Source: Paracoccus sp. MC1862
Lineage (GTDB): Bacteria; Pseudomonadota; Alphaproteobacteria; Rhodobacterales; Rhodobacteraceae
DNA: 64,000 nucleotides
Assembly (NCBI RefSeq): GCF_016617715.1
Contig: NZ_CP067225.1
Span: forward strand, 1,302,001 to 1,366,000
Direction: 5' to 3'
Below the pieces are notes generated by a model. The model saw only the letters and a list, made by a program, of their open reading frames with translations, made no database searches and was not told the DNA's origin. Shown piece by piece: positions 16,236 to 26,319 of the stretch; positions within the stretch are counted from its first letter, which is position 1; every line of letters begins with the position of its first letter. A program made the position numbers and the translations under genes.

Positions 16236-19162
16236 CCCGGCTATCCGGCGGGTTGATAGACCGCTCGCGCAGGCTGCGCTTCAGCTTCAACGGGAAGGAC
16301 TTCACCGGCCATCCGGGCGACACGCTCGCCTCGGCGCTGATGGCGACCGGCGTCGGGCTAGTCGGCCGCAGCTTCAAGTATCACCGCCCGCGCGGCATCT
16401 TCACCGCCGGGTCCGAAGAACCGAACGCGCTGGTGGAGATCGGCAGCGGCGCGCGGTCCGAGCCGAACACCCGCGCCACCGTGGTGGAACTGTTCGACGG
16501 GCTTCAGGCGCGCAGCCAGAACCATGTCGGCTCGCTGAAACGCGACCTCTTGGCGGTGAACGACTGGTTCTCGCCCTTCTTCGCGGCGGGCTTCTATTAC
16601 AAGACCTTCATGTGGCCGCAGAAGTTCTGGGAGAAGTTCTACGAACCCGCCATCCGCCGCGCGGCGGGGCTTGGGCGGCTGTCGGGCCAGCCCGACCCCG
16701 ATGCCTATGACAAGGGCTTCCTGCATTGCGACCTGCTGGTGACCGGCGGCGGCGCGGCGGGTCTGGCGGCGGCCCTGACGGCGGCGCGGGCGGGCGCGCG
16801 GGTGATCCTTGCCGACGAGGACTTCCGCTTGGGCGGGCGGCTGCTGGCGGAAGCCCATCCGCTGAACGACGCCCCCGCGACCGAGTGGATCGCCGCGGTC
16901 GAGGCCGAGCTTTCCAGCCTGCCTAACCTGCGGATCATGCGCCGCACCACGGTCTACGGCGTCTTCGATTCCGGCGTCTATGGCGCGCTCGAAAGGGTGT
17001 CGGACCACCTTCCCGCCCCCGGCAAGCTGCGCCAGACGCTCTGGCGGATCACCGCCCGCCGCGCCGTTCTGGCCGCCGGCGCGACCGAGCGGCATATCCC
17101 CTTCGCCAACAACGACCGCCCCGGCGTGATGCTGGCGGGGGCGCTGCGGGCCTATGCCAACCGCTACGCCGCGGCCCCCGCCGACCGGGTGGCGATCTTC
17201 ACCAACAACGACGACGGGCACCGGACGGCGCTGGACCTGCTGGGCAAGGGCATCAGCATCGCGGGCGTGATCGACCCGCGTGCCAATGCCACAGCGCAGG
17301 GCGACTATCCGCTGTTCGCGGGCGCCATGGTCACGGACAGCAAGGGCCGTCACGGCTTGCGCGCGGTTCAGGTCACGCGGAACGGGCGGGCCGAATGGCT
17401 GGACTGCGGCGCGCTCGGCGTCTCGGGCGGGTGGAACCCGAACGTGCATCTGGCCTCGCACCACCGGGGCCGCCCGGTCTGGGACGAGGCGGCGCAAGCC
17501 TTCCTGCCGCCCCCCGACGGGCCGGAGGGGCTGGTCGCCGCCGGGGCCGCCGCCGGGCATGGCTCGACCGCCGCCGCGCTGCGGTCGGGGGCCGAGGCCG
17601 CGCGGGACGCGCTGGCGGATCTCGGCATCGACGCCCCCCTGCCCGGCCTGCCGCGGGCCGAGGATGCGGGCCTGAACCTGCATCCCCTGTGGCATGTCCC
17701 CGGCAAGGGCCGCGCCTGGGTGGATTTCCAGAACGACGTGACCGTCAAGGACATCGCGCTGTCGTATCTGGAAAACATGCGCTCGGTCGAGCATCTCAAG
17801 CGCTGGACCACGCTGGGGATGGCGACCGACCAGGGCAAGACGGCGAACGTGACGGCGCTGGCGGTCATGGCGGAACTGACCGACCAGACCATCCCGCAGA
17901 CCGGCACCACGGTCTTCCGCCCGCCCTATACCCCCGTCGCGCTGTCAGCGCTGGGGGGCGGCGACAACGGCGGGCATTTCAAGCCGCGCCGTCTGACGCC
18001 GACGCATGAATGGGCCGCCGCCCAGGGCGCGGTCTTCGTCGAGGTCGGCCAGTGGATGCGCGCGCAATATTTCCCGCAGCCCGGTGAAAGCCACTGGCGC
18101 GAGACGGTGGACCGTGAGGTGCTGGCCACCCGCAAGGGCGTCGGCATCTGCGACGTGACGACGCTGGGCAAGGTCGATGTGCAGGGCGCCGATGCGGGCG
18201 AGTTCCTGAACCGCCTCTATGCCAATGCCATGGGCAGCCTGAAGGTCGGCATGGTCCGCTATGGTCTGATGCTGCGCGAGGACGGGATCGTCTGGGACGA
18301 CGGCACCTGCGCCCGGCTGGCGGACAGGCATTACGTCGTCACCACGACCACGGCCAATGCGGGCACGATCTACCGCCACATGGAGTTCTGCCGCCAGTGC
18401 CTGTGGCCGGACCTGGACGTGCAACTGATCTCGACCACCGACGCCTGGGCGCAGATCGCTGTCGCCGGGCCGAATGCCCGCCGCCTGCTGGAACGTGTCG
18501 TGGACGGCTTCGACCTGTCGAACGAGGCCTTTCCCTTCATGGCCTGCGCCAGCCTGACCGTCTGCGGGGGGCTGCGCGCGCGGCTGTTCCGCATCTCGTT
18601 CTCGGGCGAACTGGCCTACGAGATCGCGGTGCCCGCCCGCTATGGCAACGCGCTGATGGCGCGGCTGGTGGAAACCGGCGCGGACCTTGGCGCCACCCCC
18701 TACGGGACCGAGGCGCTTGGCGTCATGCGGATCGAAAAGGGCCATGCGGCGGGCAACGAGCTGAACGGTCAGACCACCGCGCAGATGCTGGGGCTGGGGC
18801 GGATGGTCTCCACGAAGAAGGACTCGATCGGCGCCGTCATGTCGCGCCGGGCCGGGCTGGTCGATGACCGGCGTGTACTGGTGGGCCTGCAGCCCGTCGA
18901 TCCGGCCGAGCCGCTGGTCGCGGGGGCGCATCTCTTCACCGAAGGGGCCGAGCGGAACACCGGGACCGATCAGGGCTGGATCACCTCGGGCGCGCACAGC
19001 CCGCATCTGGGCCACGGCATCGGCCTCGGCTTCCTGGAAGACGGCGCGGCGCGCATGGGCGAGGTGATCGTTGCGGCCAACCCGCTTCAGAACCAGACTG
19101 TGCGGGTGCGCGTCACCAGTCCCCATTTCATCGACCCCGAAGGAGAACGCCTCCGTGCCTGA
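16232..19162 (+). CDS. soxA: Sarcosine oxidase subunit alpha
   Basis: A 976-residue subunit that binds NAD+ and folate. In order: an N-terminal 2Fe-2S-like beta-grasp fold (residues about 10-100, SFKYHRPRG), a pyridine-nucleotide domain with LLVTGGGAAGLAAALTAARAG (about 167-187), a central domain (FANNDRPGVMLAGALR, about 290-305), and a C-terminal GcvT/aminomethyltransferase-like folate domain from about 600 (GICDVTTLGKVDVQGADAGE). The C-terminal domain receives the methyl group as 5,10-methylene-tetrahydrofolate. It overlaps soxD (ATGA) and soxG. The family length is normal and no lesion is visible. Confidence 0.96.
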   Translation: MTRLSGGLIDRSRRLRFSFNGKDFTGHPGDTLASALMATGVGLVGRSFKYHRPRGIFTAGSEEPNALVEIGSGARSEPNTRATVVELFDGLQARSQNHVGSLKRDLLAVNDWFSPFFAAGFYYKTFMWPQKFWEKFYEPAIRRAAGLGRLSGQPDPDAYDKGFLHCDLLVTGGGAAGLAAALTAARAGARVILADEDFRLGGRLLAEAHPLNDAPATEWIAAVEAELSSLPNLRIMRRTTVYGVFDSGVYGALERVSDHLPAPGKLRQTLWRITARRAVLAAGATERHIPFANNDRPGVMLAGALRAYANRYAAAPADRVAIFTNNDDGHRTALDLLGKGISIAGVIDPRANATAQGDYPLFAGAMVTDSKGRHGLRAVQVTRNGRAEWLDCGALGVSGGWNPNVHLASHHRGRPVWDEAAQAFLPPPDGPEGLVAAGAAAGHGSTAAALRSGAEAARDALADLGIDAPLPGLPRAEDAGLNLHPLWHVPGKGRAWVDFQNDVTVKDIALSYLENMRSVEHLKRWTTLGMATDQGKTANVTALAVMAELTDQTIPQTGTTVFRPPYTPVALSALGGGDNGGHFKPRRLTPTHEWAAAQGAVFVEVGQWMRAQYFPQPGESHWRETVDREVLATRKGVGICDVTTLGKVDVQGADAGEFLNRLYANAMGSLKVGMVRYGLMLREDGIVWDDGTCARLADRHYVVTTTTANAGTIYRHMEFCRQCLWPDLDVQLISTTDAWAQIAVAGPNARRLLERVVDGFDLSNEAFPFMACASLTVCGGLRARLFRISFSGELAYEIAVPARYGNALMARLVETGADLGATPYGTEALGVMRIEKGHAAGNELNGQTTAQMLGLGRMVSTKKDSIGAVMSRRAGLVDDRRVLVGLQPVDPAEPLVAGAHLFTEGAERNTGTDQGWITSGAHSPHLGHGIGLGFLEDGAARMGEVIVAANPLQNQTVRVRVTSPHFIDPEGERLRA

Positions 19163-19733
19163 TCGCGTGCCTGACCTTTCCCCTCTTTGCGCCACCGGCG
19201 GTTCCGCGCCGGCCGAGGCGCGCCATGGCGCGCTGAGCATCCGCGAGAACCCGGAACTGGCGCTTGCTTCGGTGGCGCGGCGGCGGGATGCGGCCCAGCC
19301 CTCGCCCTTGGGGCTGAGCCTTCCCGCGCCCGGCGGCTGGACCGCGGCCGGGGAAGTCTCGGCCTTCTGGACCGGGCCAGACCAGTGGATGATCGAGGGG
19401 CACGGGCTGGCGGACAGCGACTTCGCGGCCCGGGTCGCCGCCGATTGCCCGGATGCGTCCGTGACCGAGCAGACCGACGGCTTTGTCGCCTTCGAGATCC
19501 GCTCGTCCGCAGGCGAGCGGCCGATCACCGATCTGCTGGCCAAGCTCGTGAACCTCGATCCGCAGCGGCTTCAGCCCGGTTCCGCCGCCCGCACCGGGCT
19601 GGAGCATCTCGGCGTCTTTGTCATCCGCCGCGCCCCGGACCGGCTGGCGGTCATCGGCATGCGCTCGGCTGCCGGGTCGCTGTGGCACGCCCTGGAAACC
19701 GCGATCTCGCGGCAGGTCGAGGTGGCGGCATGA
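19155..19733 (+). CDS. soxG: Sarcosine oxidase subunit gamma
   Basis: A 192-residue subunit that packs against the folate domain of the alpha subunit. Recognisable pieces are the repeated [10 protein letters not shown] region, [24 protein letters not shown], and the closing [14 protein letters not shown]. The start is a GTG at 19155 behind AAGGAG at 19140-19145, overlapping the end of soxA by eight bases; an upstream frame extension only covers soxA. Its TGA overlaps the folD ATG, so all five genes soxB to folD are tightly coupled. Confidence 0.92.
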   Translation: MPDRVPDLSPLCATGGSAPAEARHGALSIRENPELALASVARRRDAAQPSPLGLSLPAPGGWTAAGEVSAFWTGPDQWMIEGHGLADSDFAARVAADCPDASVTEQTDGFVAFEIRSSAGERPITDLLAKLVNLDPQRLQPGSAARTGLEHLGVFVIRRAPDRLAVIGMRSAAGSLWHALETAISRQVEVAA

Positions 19734-20620
19734 CGGCGAAGATCATCGACGGCCGCGACTTTGCGCAGGGCATCCGCGAGAAGGTGGCGGCCCATGTCGC
19801 CCGGATCAACTCCGACCACGGCCTCACCCCCGGCCTCGCCGTGGTGCTGGTGGGCGAGGACCCCGCCTCGGCGGTCTATGTCAAAAACAAAGGCATCCAG
19901 ACGCGCGAGGTCGGGATGGGCAGTTTCGAACATCGCCTGCCCGCCGACACCCCCGAGGCCGATCTGATCGCGCTGATCGACCGGCTGAACGCCGATGCGG
20001 CGGTTCACGGCATCCTTGTGCAACTGCCCCTGCCCGATCACCTTGATTCGGAAATGATCATCAACCGCCTTGACCCGGCCAAGGACGTCGATGGCTTCCA
20101 CGTTCTGAACGTCGGCCTGCTGGGCACGGGGCAGAAGTCGATGGTGCCCTGCACGCCTCTGGGTTGCCTGATGATGCTGCGCGATCTGCATGGCAGCCTG
20201 TCGGGGCTGAACGCCGTTGTCGTCGGCCGGTCGAACATCGTCGGCAAGCCGATGGCGCAACTGCTGCTTGGCGACAGTTGCACCGTGACCATCGCCCACA
20301 GCCGCACCCGCGATCTGCCCGAGGTTTGCCGCCGCGCCGATATCCTGGTCGCCGCCGTGGGCCGCCCCGGAATGATCCGGGGCGACTGGGTCAAGCCGGG
20401 GGCAACCGTCATCGACGTCGGCATCAACCGGGTCGAGCGGGACGGAAAGGCCCGCCTTGTCGGCGACGTCGATTTCGACGAAGCGGTGCAGGTCGCCGGT
20501 GCGATCACCCCGGTTCCCGGCGGCGTCGGCCCGATGACCATCGCCTGCCTGCTGGCCAACACCCTGACGGCCTGCTGCCGCGCCAACGGGCTTGCCGAAC
20601 CGCAAGGCCTTACCGCCTGA
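19730..20620 (+). CDS. folD: Bifunctional methylene-THF dehydrogenase / methenyl-THF cyclohydrolase
   Basis: Converts 5,10-methylene-tetrahydrofolate, the product of sarcosine oxidase, to 10-formyl-tetrahydrofolate. The 296-residue protein shows Y50 and K54 (YVKNK) of the cyclohydrolase active site, [12 protein letters not shown], the folate loop [10 protein letters not shown], the nucleotide motif [18 protein letters not shown] and the closing [11 protein letters not shown]. It overlaps soxG by four bases. Position between the sox genes and purU marks it as a catabolic folD; whether it is the only copy cannot be told from this window. Confidence 0.97.
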   Translation: MTAKIIDGRDFAQGIREKVAAHVARINSDHGLTPGLAVVLVGEDPASAVYVKNKGIQTREVGMGSFEHRLPADTPEADLIALIDRLNADAAVHGILVQLPLPDHLDSEMIINRLDPAKDVDGFHVLNVGLLGTGQKSMVPCTPLGCLMMLRDLHGSLSGLNAVVVGRSNIVGKPMAQLLLGDSCTVTIAHSRTRDLPEVCRRADILVAAVGRPGMIRGDWVKPGATVIDVGINRVERDGKARLVGDVDFDEAVQVAGAITPVPGGVGPMTIACLLANTLTACCRANGLAEPQGLTA

Positions 20621-20655
20621 TCCTTCCCCCGAACCCCCCGGAGGCTTGAGAACCC

Positions 20656-21540
20656 ATGTCCCGCTACGCCCTTCGCGTCACCTGCCAGTCCACCCGCGGC
20701 ATCGTCGCCGCCATCGCGGGCTATCTTGCCGAACAGGGCTGCAACATCACCGACAGCGCCCAGTTCGACGATGCCCATACCGGCCGCTTCTTCATGCGGA
20801 TCAGCTTCCAGAGCGAGACCGGCAAGCAGCTTGCGGAATTGCACGAGGGCTTCGCGCCCGTGGCGTCCCGGCTGGGGATGGAGGCCGAGTTCTTCGACGA
20901 GGCCCGCAAGCGCAAGGTCATCCTGATGGTCTCGCGTTTCGGCCATTGCCTGAACGACCTCTTGTATCGCTGGCGGATCGGGGCGCTGCCGATCGACATC
21001 GTCGCGGTGATCTCGAACCACATGGACTATCAGAAGGTCGTCGTGAACCACGACATCCCCTTCCACTGCATCCGGGTCACGCCTGAGAACAAGCCTCAGG
21101 CCGAGGCCCGGATCATGGAGGTGGTCGAGGAAACCGGGGCCGAACTGATCGTGCTGGCGCGCTATATGCAGGTCCTGTCCGACGCGATGTGCCGGAAGAT
21201 GTCGGGCCGGATCATCAACATCCACCACTCCTTCCTGCCCTCGTTCAAGGGTGCCAATCCCTACAAGCAGGCCTATGAGCGGGGGGTGAAGCTGATCGGG
21301 GCGACCTCGCATTACGTCACCGCCGATCTCGACGAAGGCCCGATCATCGAGCAGGATACCGTGCGCGTCACCCATGCGCAGTCGCCCGAAGATTACGTGA
21401 GCCTCGGCCGCGACGTCGAGGCCGCGGTCCTGTCGCGTGCGGTGCATGCCCATGTGAACGGCCGGGTGTTCCTGAACGGCAACAAGACGGTGGTCTTCCC
21501 CCCTTCGCCCGGTTCGCACGCATCGGAACGGATGGGCTGA
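20656..21540 (+). CDS. purU: Formyltetrahydrofolate deformylase
   Basis: Hydrolyses 10-formyl-tetrahydrofolate to formate and tetrahydrofolate, so that folate cycles back to sarcosine oxidase. The 294-residue protein has an N-terminal ACT domain (about 1-80, RVTCQSTRGIVAAIAGYL) and a formyltransferase-like domain with the active-site residues N188 and H190 in INIHHSFLPSFKG and the Asp region SHYVTADLDEGPI. It lies 35 bases after folD with GGAGG upstream, and completes the sarcosine-to-formate unit. A structured hairpin follows directly. Confidence 0.96.
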   Translation: MSRYALRVTCQSTRGIVAAIAGYLAEQGCNITDSAQFDDAHTGRFFMRISFQSETGKQLAELHEGFAPVASRLGMEAEFFDEARKRKVILMVSRFGHCLNDLLYRWRIGALPIDIVAVISNHMDYQKVVVNHDIPFHCIRVTPENKPQAEARIMEVVEETGAELIVLARYMQVLSDAMCRKMSGRIINIHHSFLPSFKGANPYKQAYERGVKLIGATSHYVTADLDEGPIIEQDTVRVTHAQSPEDYVSLGRDVEAAVLSRAVHAHVNGRVFLNGNKTVVFPPSPGSHASERMG

Positions 21541-21551
21541 CGCACCGGCCC

Positions 21552-21588
21552 TGCGTCTCAGGGGTGCGACGTGCCCTCTTGAGACGCA
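21552..21588 (+). terminator. Long hairpin after purU
   Basis: TGCGTCTCA at 21552-21560 pairs perfectly with TGAGACGCA at 21580-21588, and inner GGG/CCC bases can extend the stem. It begins 12 bases after the purU stop. No T tract follows, so it may stabilise the 3' end or act with Rho rather than terminate on its own. Confidence 0.5.
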
Positions 21589-21903
21589 TCCGTGGCGCAA
21601 GGCCCCGGCGCCCATGTCGGGCTGCGCGCCCGCACGGGCGCCTGTCTCGGCCCGGACACCCAGATCATACTCAAGCAGCGCTGCGCCCCAGCTTCACGCG
21701 GGCCGTCGTCCGCCGATGTGTTCCAACCCCAAGGGACGATCGAGGGCGCGGAGGCATGAAACGCATACTCTGCTGTCGGAAACACCGACCCCGGTTGCGC
21801 CTTCCGGCAGGCCGGGGTTTTTCCGTTTCCATCGTAGAACTCGCCGAACAGGCTTCCGCGTCCTGCAAGGAATCTGCACGCAGGCTCACGATCCATTCCG
21901 GGA
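21589..21903. other. Gene-free stretch between purU and tRNA-Arg
   Basis: No protein-coding gene is supported here. The only clear structure is the terminator-like hairpin at 21788-21822, which lies well downstream of purU and might end a small untranslated RNA; nothing else supports such an RNA. Confidence 0.5.
21788..21822 (+). terminator. Intrinsic terminator on the plus strand
   Basis: ACCCCGG at 21788-21794 pairs with CCGGGGT at 21812-21818, followed by a five-T run (21818-21822). The loop is long (17 bases). It could be a second terminator for the sox-purU operon. Confidence 0.65.
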
Positions 21904-21928
21904 AAACAGGCATCTTTTCCAAAGATGC
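21904..21928 (-). terminator. Terminator of tRNA-Arg
   Basis: On the minus strand GCATCTTT, a GGA loop and AAAGATGC form an eight-bp stem, followed by CTGTTTT. It lies about 50 bases beyond the 3' end of the tRNA. Confidence 0.65.
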
Positions 21929-21980
21929 TGCAAGAAGCGGACCAAAGACCCTTGAGAAAGCCGGCATCCGCCGCGATGTC

Positions 21981-22057
21981 TGGCGACCCCGAGAGGATTC
22001 GAACCTCCAACCTGCCCCTTAGGAGGGGGCTGCTCTATCCAGTTGAGCCACGGGGTC
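21981..22057 (-). tRNA. tRNA-Arg(CCT)
   Basis: The minus strand folds as a complete cloverleaf. The acceptor GACCCCG pairs with CGGGGTC, the D stem is GCTC/GAGC, and the anticodon stem GCCCC/GGGGC carries loop CTCCTAA (anticodon CCT, reading AGG). The T stem GGAGG/CCTCT has loop TTCGAAT, and the 3' CCA is encoded (TGG at 21981-21983). Confidence 0.96.
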
Positions 22058-22154
22058 TCGCCTGCCTTCTCGCACAAGGCCGCGCGTGAAGGCAAGGTTG
22101 CGGAAGGGGGTTGTCATGCGCTAACGGAAGACAGATCGCGCAGGTGACACCTCC

Positions 22155-23180
22155 ATGACCGCATCCCGACCCCGCCGCCGTCCCCTGACGCTTCGTGACG
22201 TGTCGCTCGCGTCGGGGGTCAGCGAGATGACCGTCAGCCGGGTGCTGCGCAACCGCGGCGACGTGTCGGCGGCGACGCGGGAAAAGGTGCTGAACGCGGC
22301 CCGCGCCTTGGGCTATGTGCCCAACAAGATCGCGGGGGGGCTGGCCAGCCAGCGGGTCAACCTGGTCGCGGTGGTGATCCCCTCGCTGTCGAACCTGGTC
22401 TTTCCCGACGTGCTGGGGGGGATCTCGGCGGAACTCGACGACACCGGGCTGCAGCCGGTCGTGGGTGTCACCAACTACGGTCCCGCGCGCGAGGAAGCGG
22501 TGCTTTACGACATGATAAGCTGGCGGCCGACGGGGATCATCCTCGCCGGGCTGGAACATTCGCGGGCCTCGCGGGCGATGCTGGAAGGCGCGGGCGTCCC
22601 GGTGGTCGAGATCATGGACGTGGACGGCACCCCCGTCGACACCGCCGTGGGCATCAGCCACGACCGCGCCGGGACCGAGATGGCGGGCCATATTCTTGCC
22701 GCCGGCTATCGCCGCATCGGCTTCATCGGCACCCACATGCCCGAGGATCACCGGGCGCGCAAACGCCTCGCGGGGTTCGAGCGGGCGCTTGAGGCGGCGG
22801 GCGTGGCGCTGGTTGCGCGGGAATACTACCAGGGCGGCTCGTCGCTGGCGAAGGGGCGCGAACTGACGGAACGCATCCTCGCGCGCGAGCCGGAGCTGGA
22901 TTTCCTGTATTACTCCAACGACCTGATCGGCGCGGGCGGGCTGATCTGGGCGCGCGAACGCGGCATCGACATTCCGGGAAAGCTGGGCCTTGCGGGCTTC
23001 AACGGCGTCGATCTGCTGGACGGGCTGCCGATGCGGCTGGCGACGACGGACGCGCGGCGGCTGGACATCGGCCGGCGGGCGGCGCGGATCGTCGCGGGCA
23101 AGGACCCGCGCCCCGAGGACGGGATCATCGCCCTGTCCCCGACCTTCCTTCCTGGCGACACCATCCGTTCGGTGCGCTGA
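22155..23180 (+). CDS. LacI-family transcriptional regulator
   Basis: A 341-residue repressor with an N-terminal HTH (about 12-35, TLRDVSLASGVSEMTVSRVL), a hinge helix region GYVPNKIAGGLASQ, and a periplasmic-binding-like effector domain (LVAVVIPSLSNLVFPDVLGG; HILAAGYRRIGFIGT). The effector domain most resembles the gluconate-type (GntR) LacI members. No sugar catabolic gene is adjacent: the next genes are convergent, and tRNA-Arg lies upstream on the other strand. Its target therefore cannot be inferred from context. Confidence 0.88.
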   Translation: MTASRPRRRPLTLRDVSLASGVSEMTVSRVLRNRGDVSAATREKVLNAARALGYVPNKIAGGLASQRVNLVAVVIPSLSNLVFPDVLGGISAELDDTGLQPVVGVTNYGPAREEAVLYDMISWRPTGIILAGLEHSRASRAMLEGAGVPVVEIMDVDGTPVDTAVGISHDRAGTEMAGHILAAGYRRIGFIGTHMPEDHRARKRLAGFERALEAAGVALVAREYYQGGSSLAKGRELTERILAREPELDFLYYSNDLIGAGGLIWARERGIDIPGKLGLAGFNGVDLLDGLPMRLATTDARRLDIGRRAARIVAGKDPRPEDGIIALSPTFLPGDTIRSVR

Positions 23181-23183
23181 GAC

Positions 23184-23660
23184 TCAGGCGGCGGCGTAAT
23201 GCGCGAAGACCTCGGTCCCGCCGTCGCGGCGGATCAGGAGGACGTCGTAAGCCTCGCGTTCCGATTCCGGTCCCATGCCGGGCGAGCCCCAGGGCATCCC
23301 GGGCACCGTCAGCCCGATCGCGTCCGGGCGCGCATCCAGCAGCCGCAGGATGTCGCGGGCGGGCACATGGCCCTCGATCAGGTAGCCCTCGACCTCTGCG
23401 GTGTGGCAGGAGGACAGCTCCGCCGGGATGCCGCCCTCGCGCTTGACGCGGTGCAGTTGCGCGAGGCTGACCACCTCGACCGTGGCCTCAAGCCCCTCGG
23501 CCCGCAATGTATCGACCCAGGCGGTGCAGCAGCCGCAATCGGGGTCCTTGAGGACATGAAGCGCGGGCTTCCCCGCCCGCAGCGGAGCCGCAAAGCCCGC
23601 AAGCGCCAGCGCCCCGCCAGCCACCAGCAGCTTCCGGCGCGAGATGATGGATTGCGTCAT
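23184..23660 (-). CDS. Exported DUF411 metal-binding protein
   Basis: A 158-residue protein with a twin-arginine-type signal (SRRKLLVAGGALALAGFAA) and the DUF411 core HVLKDPDCGCCTAWVDTLRA. The CxCC cluster plus the later SSCHTAEVEGYLIEGHVPA and GMPWGSPGM are typical of this family, which is linked to copper handling in other proteobacteria. It converges on the LacI-type gene with three bases between the stop codons. A periplasmic copper-binding role is inferred from the family; no copper genes are nearby. Confidence 0.85.
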   Translation of the reverse strand: MTQSIISRRKLLVAGGALALAGFAAPLRAGKPALHVLKDPDCGCCTAWVDTLRAEGLEATVEVVSLAQLHRVKREGGIPAELSSCHTAEVEGYLIEGHVPARDILRLLDARPDAIGLTVPGMPWGSPGMGPESEREAYDVLLIRRDGGTEVFAHYAAA

Positions 23661-23738
23661 GCCGACCTCATTCCCCTTGGAACAGGGCCAGCATGGCGCA
23701 GGATGGCGGCAGGCACACTGCGGCCAAGCGGCGCAGGT

Positions 23739-24431
23739 TCAAAGCTCGACCGTCTCCATCACCTCGGGCGTCAGCACATCGACGCCCGGCAGGGCGCGGC
23801 GCATCACCTCGGGGTCCTGCTTCAGCAAGGGAAAGGTGTCGTAGTGGCAGGGAATGACCGTCCTGAAGTCAAAATACCGCTTCGCCGCCCAAGCCGCGCG
23901 CTCCATGTCCATGGTGTAATGGCCGCCGGCGCAGAGGATGCCGATCTCGGGGCGGTGCAGTTCCGCCATCCACGCCATGTCCGCCATGATGTCGGTGTCG
24001 CCCGAGACGTAGATCGTCCGCCCCTCGCCCCGGATCATGTAGCCCGACTCGTGCCCCGCATAGACCGGCTTGCCGTCCACCATCAGCGAGGAGGAATGGC
24101 TGGCGTTGACCATCGTCACCTTCGCCCCGTTCAGGTCCACCGTGCCGCCCTTGTTGAAGCCGATGCCCTCCAGCCCCTCGGACTCGCCCCAGTAGCCGAT
24201 CAGGTCGGCGATGCCCACGACAGGGACGCCGAGTTCCTTCGCCAGCGCCACGGCGTCGCCGGTATGGTCCCCATGGCCGTGGGTCAGCAGGATGTGGGTG
24301 GCGCCGCGCACCGCCTCGTCGCGCCGGTCCGCGGGGAACACGGGGTTCCCGGTCAGCCACGGATCGATCAGGATCACGGCACCCTCGATTTCCAGACGGA
24401 AGCCCGCGTGGCCCAGCCAAGTCAGTTTCAT
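23739..24431 (-). CDS. UPF0173 metal-dependent hydrolase (metallo-beta-lactamase fold)
   Basis: A 230-residue protein starting [20 protein letters not shown], with the metal-binding motif [11 protein letters not shown] near residues 50-60 and further His residues in [19 protein letters not shown] and [10 protein letters not shown]. Length and motif order match the UPF0173 hydrolases of the metallo-beta-lactamase superfamily. Substrate unknown. It diverges from gatC with about 90 bases between them and has AAGG before its ATG. Confidence 0.9.
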   Translation of the reverse strand: MKLTWLGHAGFRLEIEGAVILIDPWLTGNPVFPADRRDEAVRGATHILLTHGHGDHTGDAVALAKELGVPVVGIADLIGYWGESEGLEGIGFNKGGTVDLNGAKVTMVNASHSSSLMVDGKPVYAGHESGYMIRGEGRTIYVSGDTDIMADMAWMAELHRPEIGILCAGGHYTMDMERAAWAAKRYFDFRTVIPCHYDTFPLLKQDPEVMRRALPGVDVLTPEVMETVEL

Positions 24432-24524
24432 CCTTGCCCCTCCTGCGTTTCGGGAGGCAGGCTAGCGCGGCTTGCAGGGCCGGTCCACCGGCGGTAAACC
24501 CGCGCCCAAGCGAAAGGAACCCGC

Positions 24525-24812
24525 ATGTCCATCACCGAAGCCGAGGCCCGCAAGGTCGCGCATCTGGCGCGGATCGCGGTCGCGGACGAGGCGCTGCCCG
24601 CGCTCGCCGCCGAGCTGAACGGCATCCTGCATTTCATGGAGCAGTTGAACGAGGTCGATGTCGAGGGCGTCGAGCCGATGACCGGCGTCGAACGGATGCG
24701 GCTAAAGCGGCGCGAGGACGTGGTGACGGACGGCAATATGCAGAAAGCGATCCTGAAGAACGCCCCCGACGCCCGCGAGGGGTTCTTTGCCGTGCCGAAG
24801 GTGGTGGAATGA
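24525..24812 (+). CDS. gatC: Asp-tRNA(Asn)/Glu-tRNA(Gln) amidotransferase subunit C
   Basis: A 95-residue GatC, which stabilises the GatCAB complex that amidates mischarged Glu-tRNA(Gln) or Asp-tRNA(Asn). It shows the family pattern [40 protein letters not shown], and the C-terminal [27 protein letters not shown] precedes the ATG. The TGA overlaps the gatA start. gatB is not in this window, as is common in alphaproteobacteria. Confidence 0.95.
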   Translation: MSITEAEARKVAHLARIAVADEALPALAAELNGILHFMEQLNEVDVEGVEPMTGVERMRLKRREDVVTDGNMQKAILKNAPDAREGFFAVPKVVE

Positions 24813-26287
24813 GCCTGAACCAACTGACCATCACGGATGCCCGCGACCGCCTGCGCGCGCGCGAGATTACGGCGGCCGAACTGACCGACGCCTGCCTTTC
24901 CGCCGCCGATGGCGCTGGCGCGCTGAACGCCTTTGTCCACCACACGCCCGAGATCGCGCGCCGGCAGGCGGCGGCGGCGGACGAACGGCTCACCTCAGGC
25001 GATGCGCCGGCGATGTGCGGGATTCCGGTGGGGATCAAGGATCTGTTCTGCACGAAGGGCGTGCCCTCGCAGGCGGCGTCCCGCATCCTCGAAGGCTTCC
25101 GCCCGGAATACGAATCGACCGTCACCCAGAACCTGTTCGATGCGGGCGCGGTGATGCTCGGCAAGCTGAACATGGACGAATTCGCCATGGGCTCGTCGAA
25201 CGAGACCAGCGTCTATGGCAATGCGGTGAACCCGTGGAAGACGGATGACCGGCAACTGACGCCGGGCGGCTCCTCGGGCGGCTCGGCGGCGGCGGTCGCA
25301 GCGGACCTCTGCCTTGCGGCGACGGGCACCGACACCGGCGGCTCGATCCGCCAGCCCGCGGCCTTCACCGGGACGGTGGGGCTGAAGCCGACCTATGGTC
25401 GCGTCAGCCGCTGGGGCACAATCGCCTTCGCCTCGTCGCTTGACCAGGCCGGGCCGATGACCAAGACGGTCCGCGACGCCGCGATCATGCTGGGCGCGAT
25501 GGCCTCGGTCGATCCGAAGGATTCGACCTCGGCCGACCGCCCCGTGCCGGACTACGAAGCTGCCCTGACCGGCGACATCCGCGGGCGTCGCATCGGCATC
25601 CCCCGCGAATACCGCATGGACGGGATGCCCGCCGAGATCGAGGCGCTGTGGAAGCAGGGCGCCGAGATGCTGCGCGACGCCGGCGCCGAGATCGTGGACA
25701 TCAGCCTGCCGCACACGAAATACGCCCTGCCCGCATATTACGTCATCGCCCCCGCCGAGGCATCGTCCAACCTCGCCCGCTATGACGGCGTCCGCTACGG
25801 CTGCCGGGCAAAGCTGGGCCAAGGCGACGGCATCACCGAACTGTATGAAAAGACCCGCGCCGAGGGCTTCGGGTATGAGGTCCGGCGCCGCGTCATGATC
25901 GGCACCTATGTGCTGTCGGCAGGCTTCTACGACGCCTATTACAACCGCGCCCGCAAGGTCCGCGCCCTGATCCGGCGCGACTTCGACCAAGCCTTCGCAG
26001 AGGGCATTGACACAATCCTCACCCCCGCCACCCCATCGGCCGCCTTCGGATTGGGCGAGATGAAGGACGCTGATCCGGTCAGGATGTATCTCAACGACAT
26101 CTTCACCGTCACGGTGAACCTTGCCGGCCTGCCGGGTCTTGCGGTCCCGGTCGGCCTCGACGCGCAGGGCCTGCCTCTTGGCCTGCAACTGATCGGCCGT
26201 CCGTGGGACGAGGGGAACCTGCTCAACCACGGCGCCGTTCTGGAACGCGCGGCCGGATTTGTCGCCAAGCCCCAACGCTGGTGGTAA
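24809..26287 (+). CDS. gatA: Asp-tRNA(Asn)/Glu-tRNA(Gln) amidotransferase subunit A
   Basis: A 492-residue amidase subunit that releases ammonia from glutamine for tRNA transamidation. The amidase signature is complete: K77 in [10 protein letters not shown], the serine-rich loop [13 protein letters not shown] (153-165) and [15 protein letters not shown] with the nucleophile near S179. The ATG at 24809 overlaps the gatC stop codon, indicating coupled translation. The length is normal and no lesion is seen. Confidence 0.96.
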   Translation: MSLNQLTITDARDRLRAREITAAELTDACLSAADGAGALNAFVHHTPEIARRQAAAADERLTSGDAPAMCGIPVGIKDLFCTKGVPSQAASRILEGFRPEYESTVTQNLFDAGAVMLGKLNMDEFAMGSSNETSVYGNAVNPWKTDDRQLTPGGSSGGSAAAVAADLCLAATGTDTGGSIRQPAAFTGTVGLKPTYGRVSRWGTIAFASSLDQAGPMTKTVRDAAIMLGAMASVDPKDSTSADRPVPDYEAALTGDIRGRRIGIPREYRMDGMPAEIEALWKQGAEMLRDAGAEIVDISLPHTKYALPAYYVIAPAEASSNLARYDGVRYGCRAKLGQGDGITELYEKTRAEGFGYEVRRRVMIGTYVLSAGFYDAYYNRARKVRALIRRDFDQAFAEGIDTILTPATPSAAFGLGEMKDADPVRMYLNDIFTVTVNLAGLPGLAVPVGLDAQGLPLGLQLIGRPWDEGNLLNHGAVLERAAGFVAKPQRWW

Positions 26288-26319
26288 GCTCGGGCCTGAC
26301 GCCCCACGAGGAGACCTGA

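Noticed and set aside
21541..22154. Short frames around tRNA-Arg as small proteins
   Set aside because: They overlap the tRNA or terminators and have no similarity or start signals.
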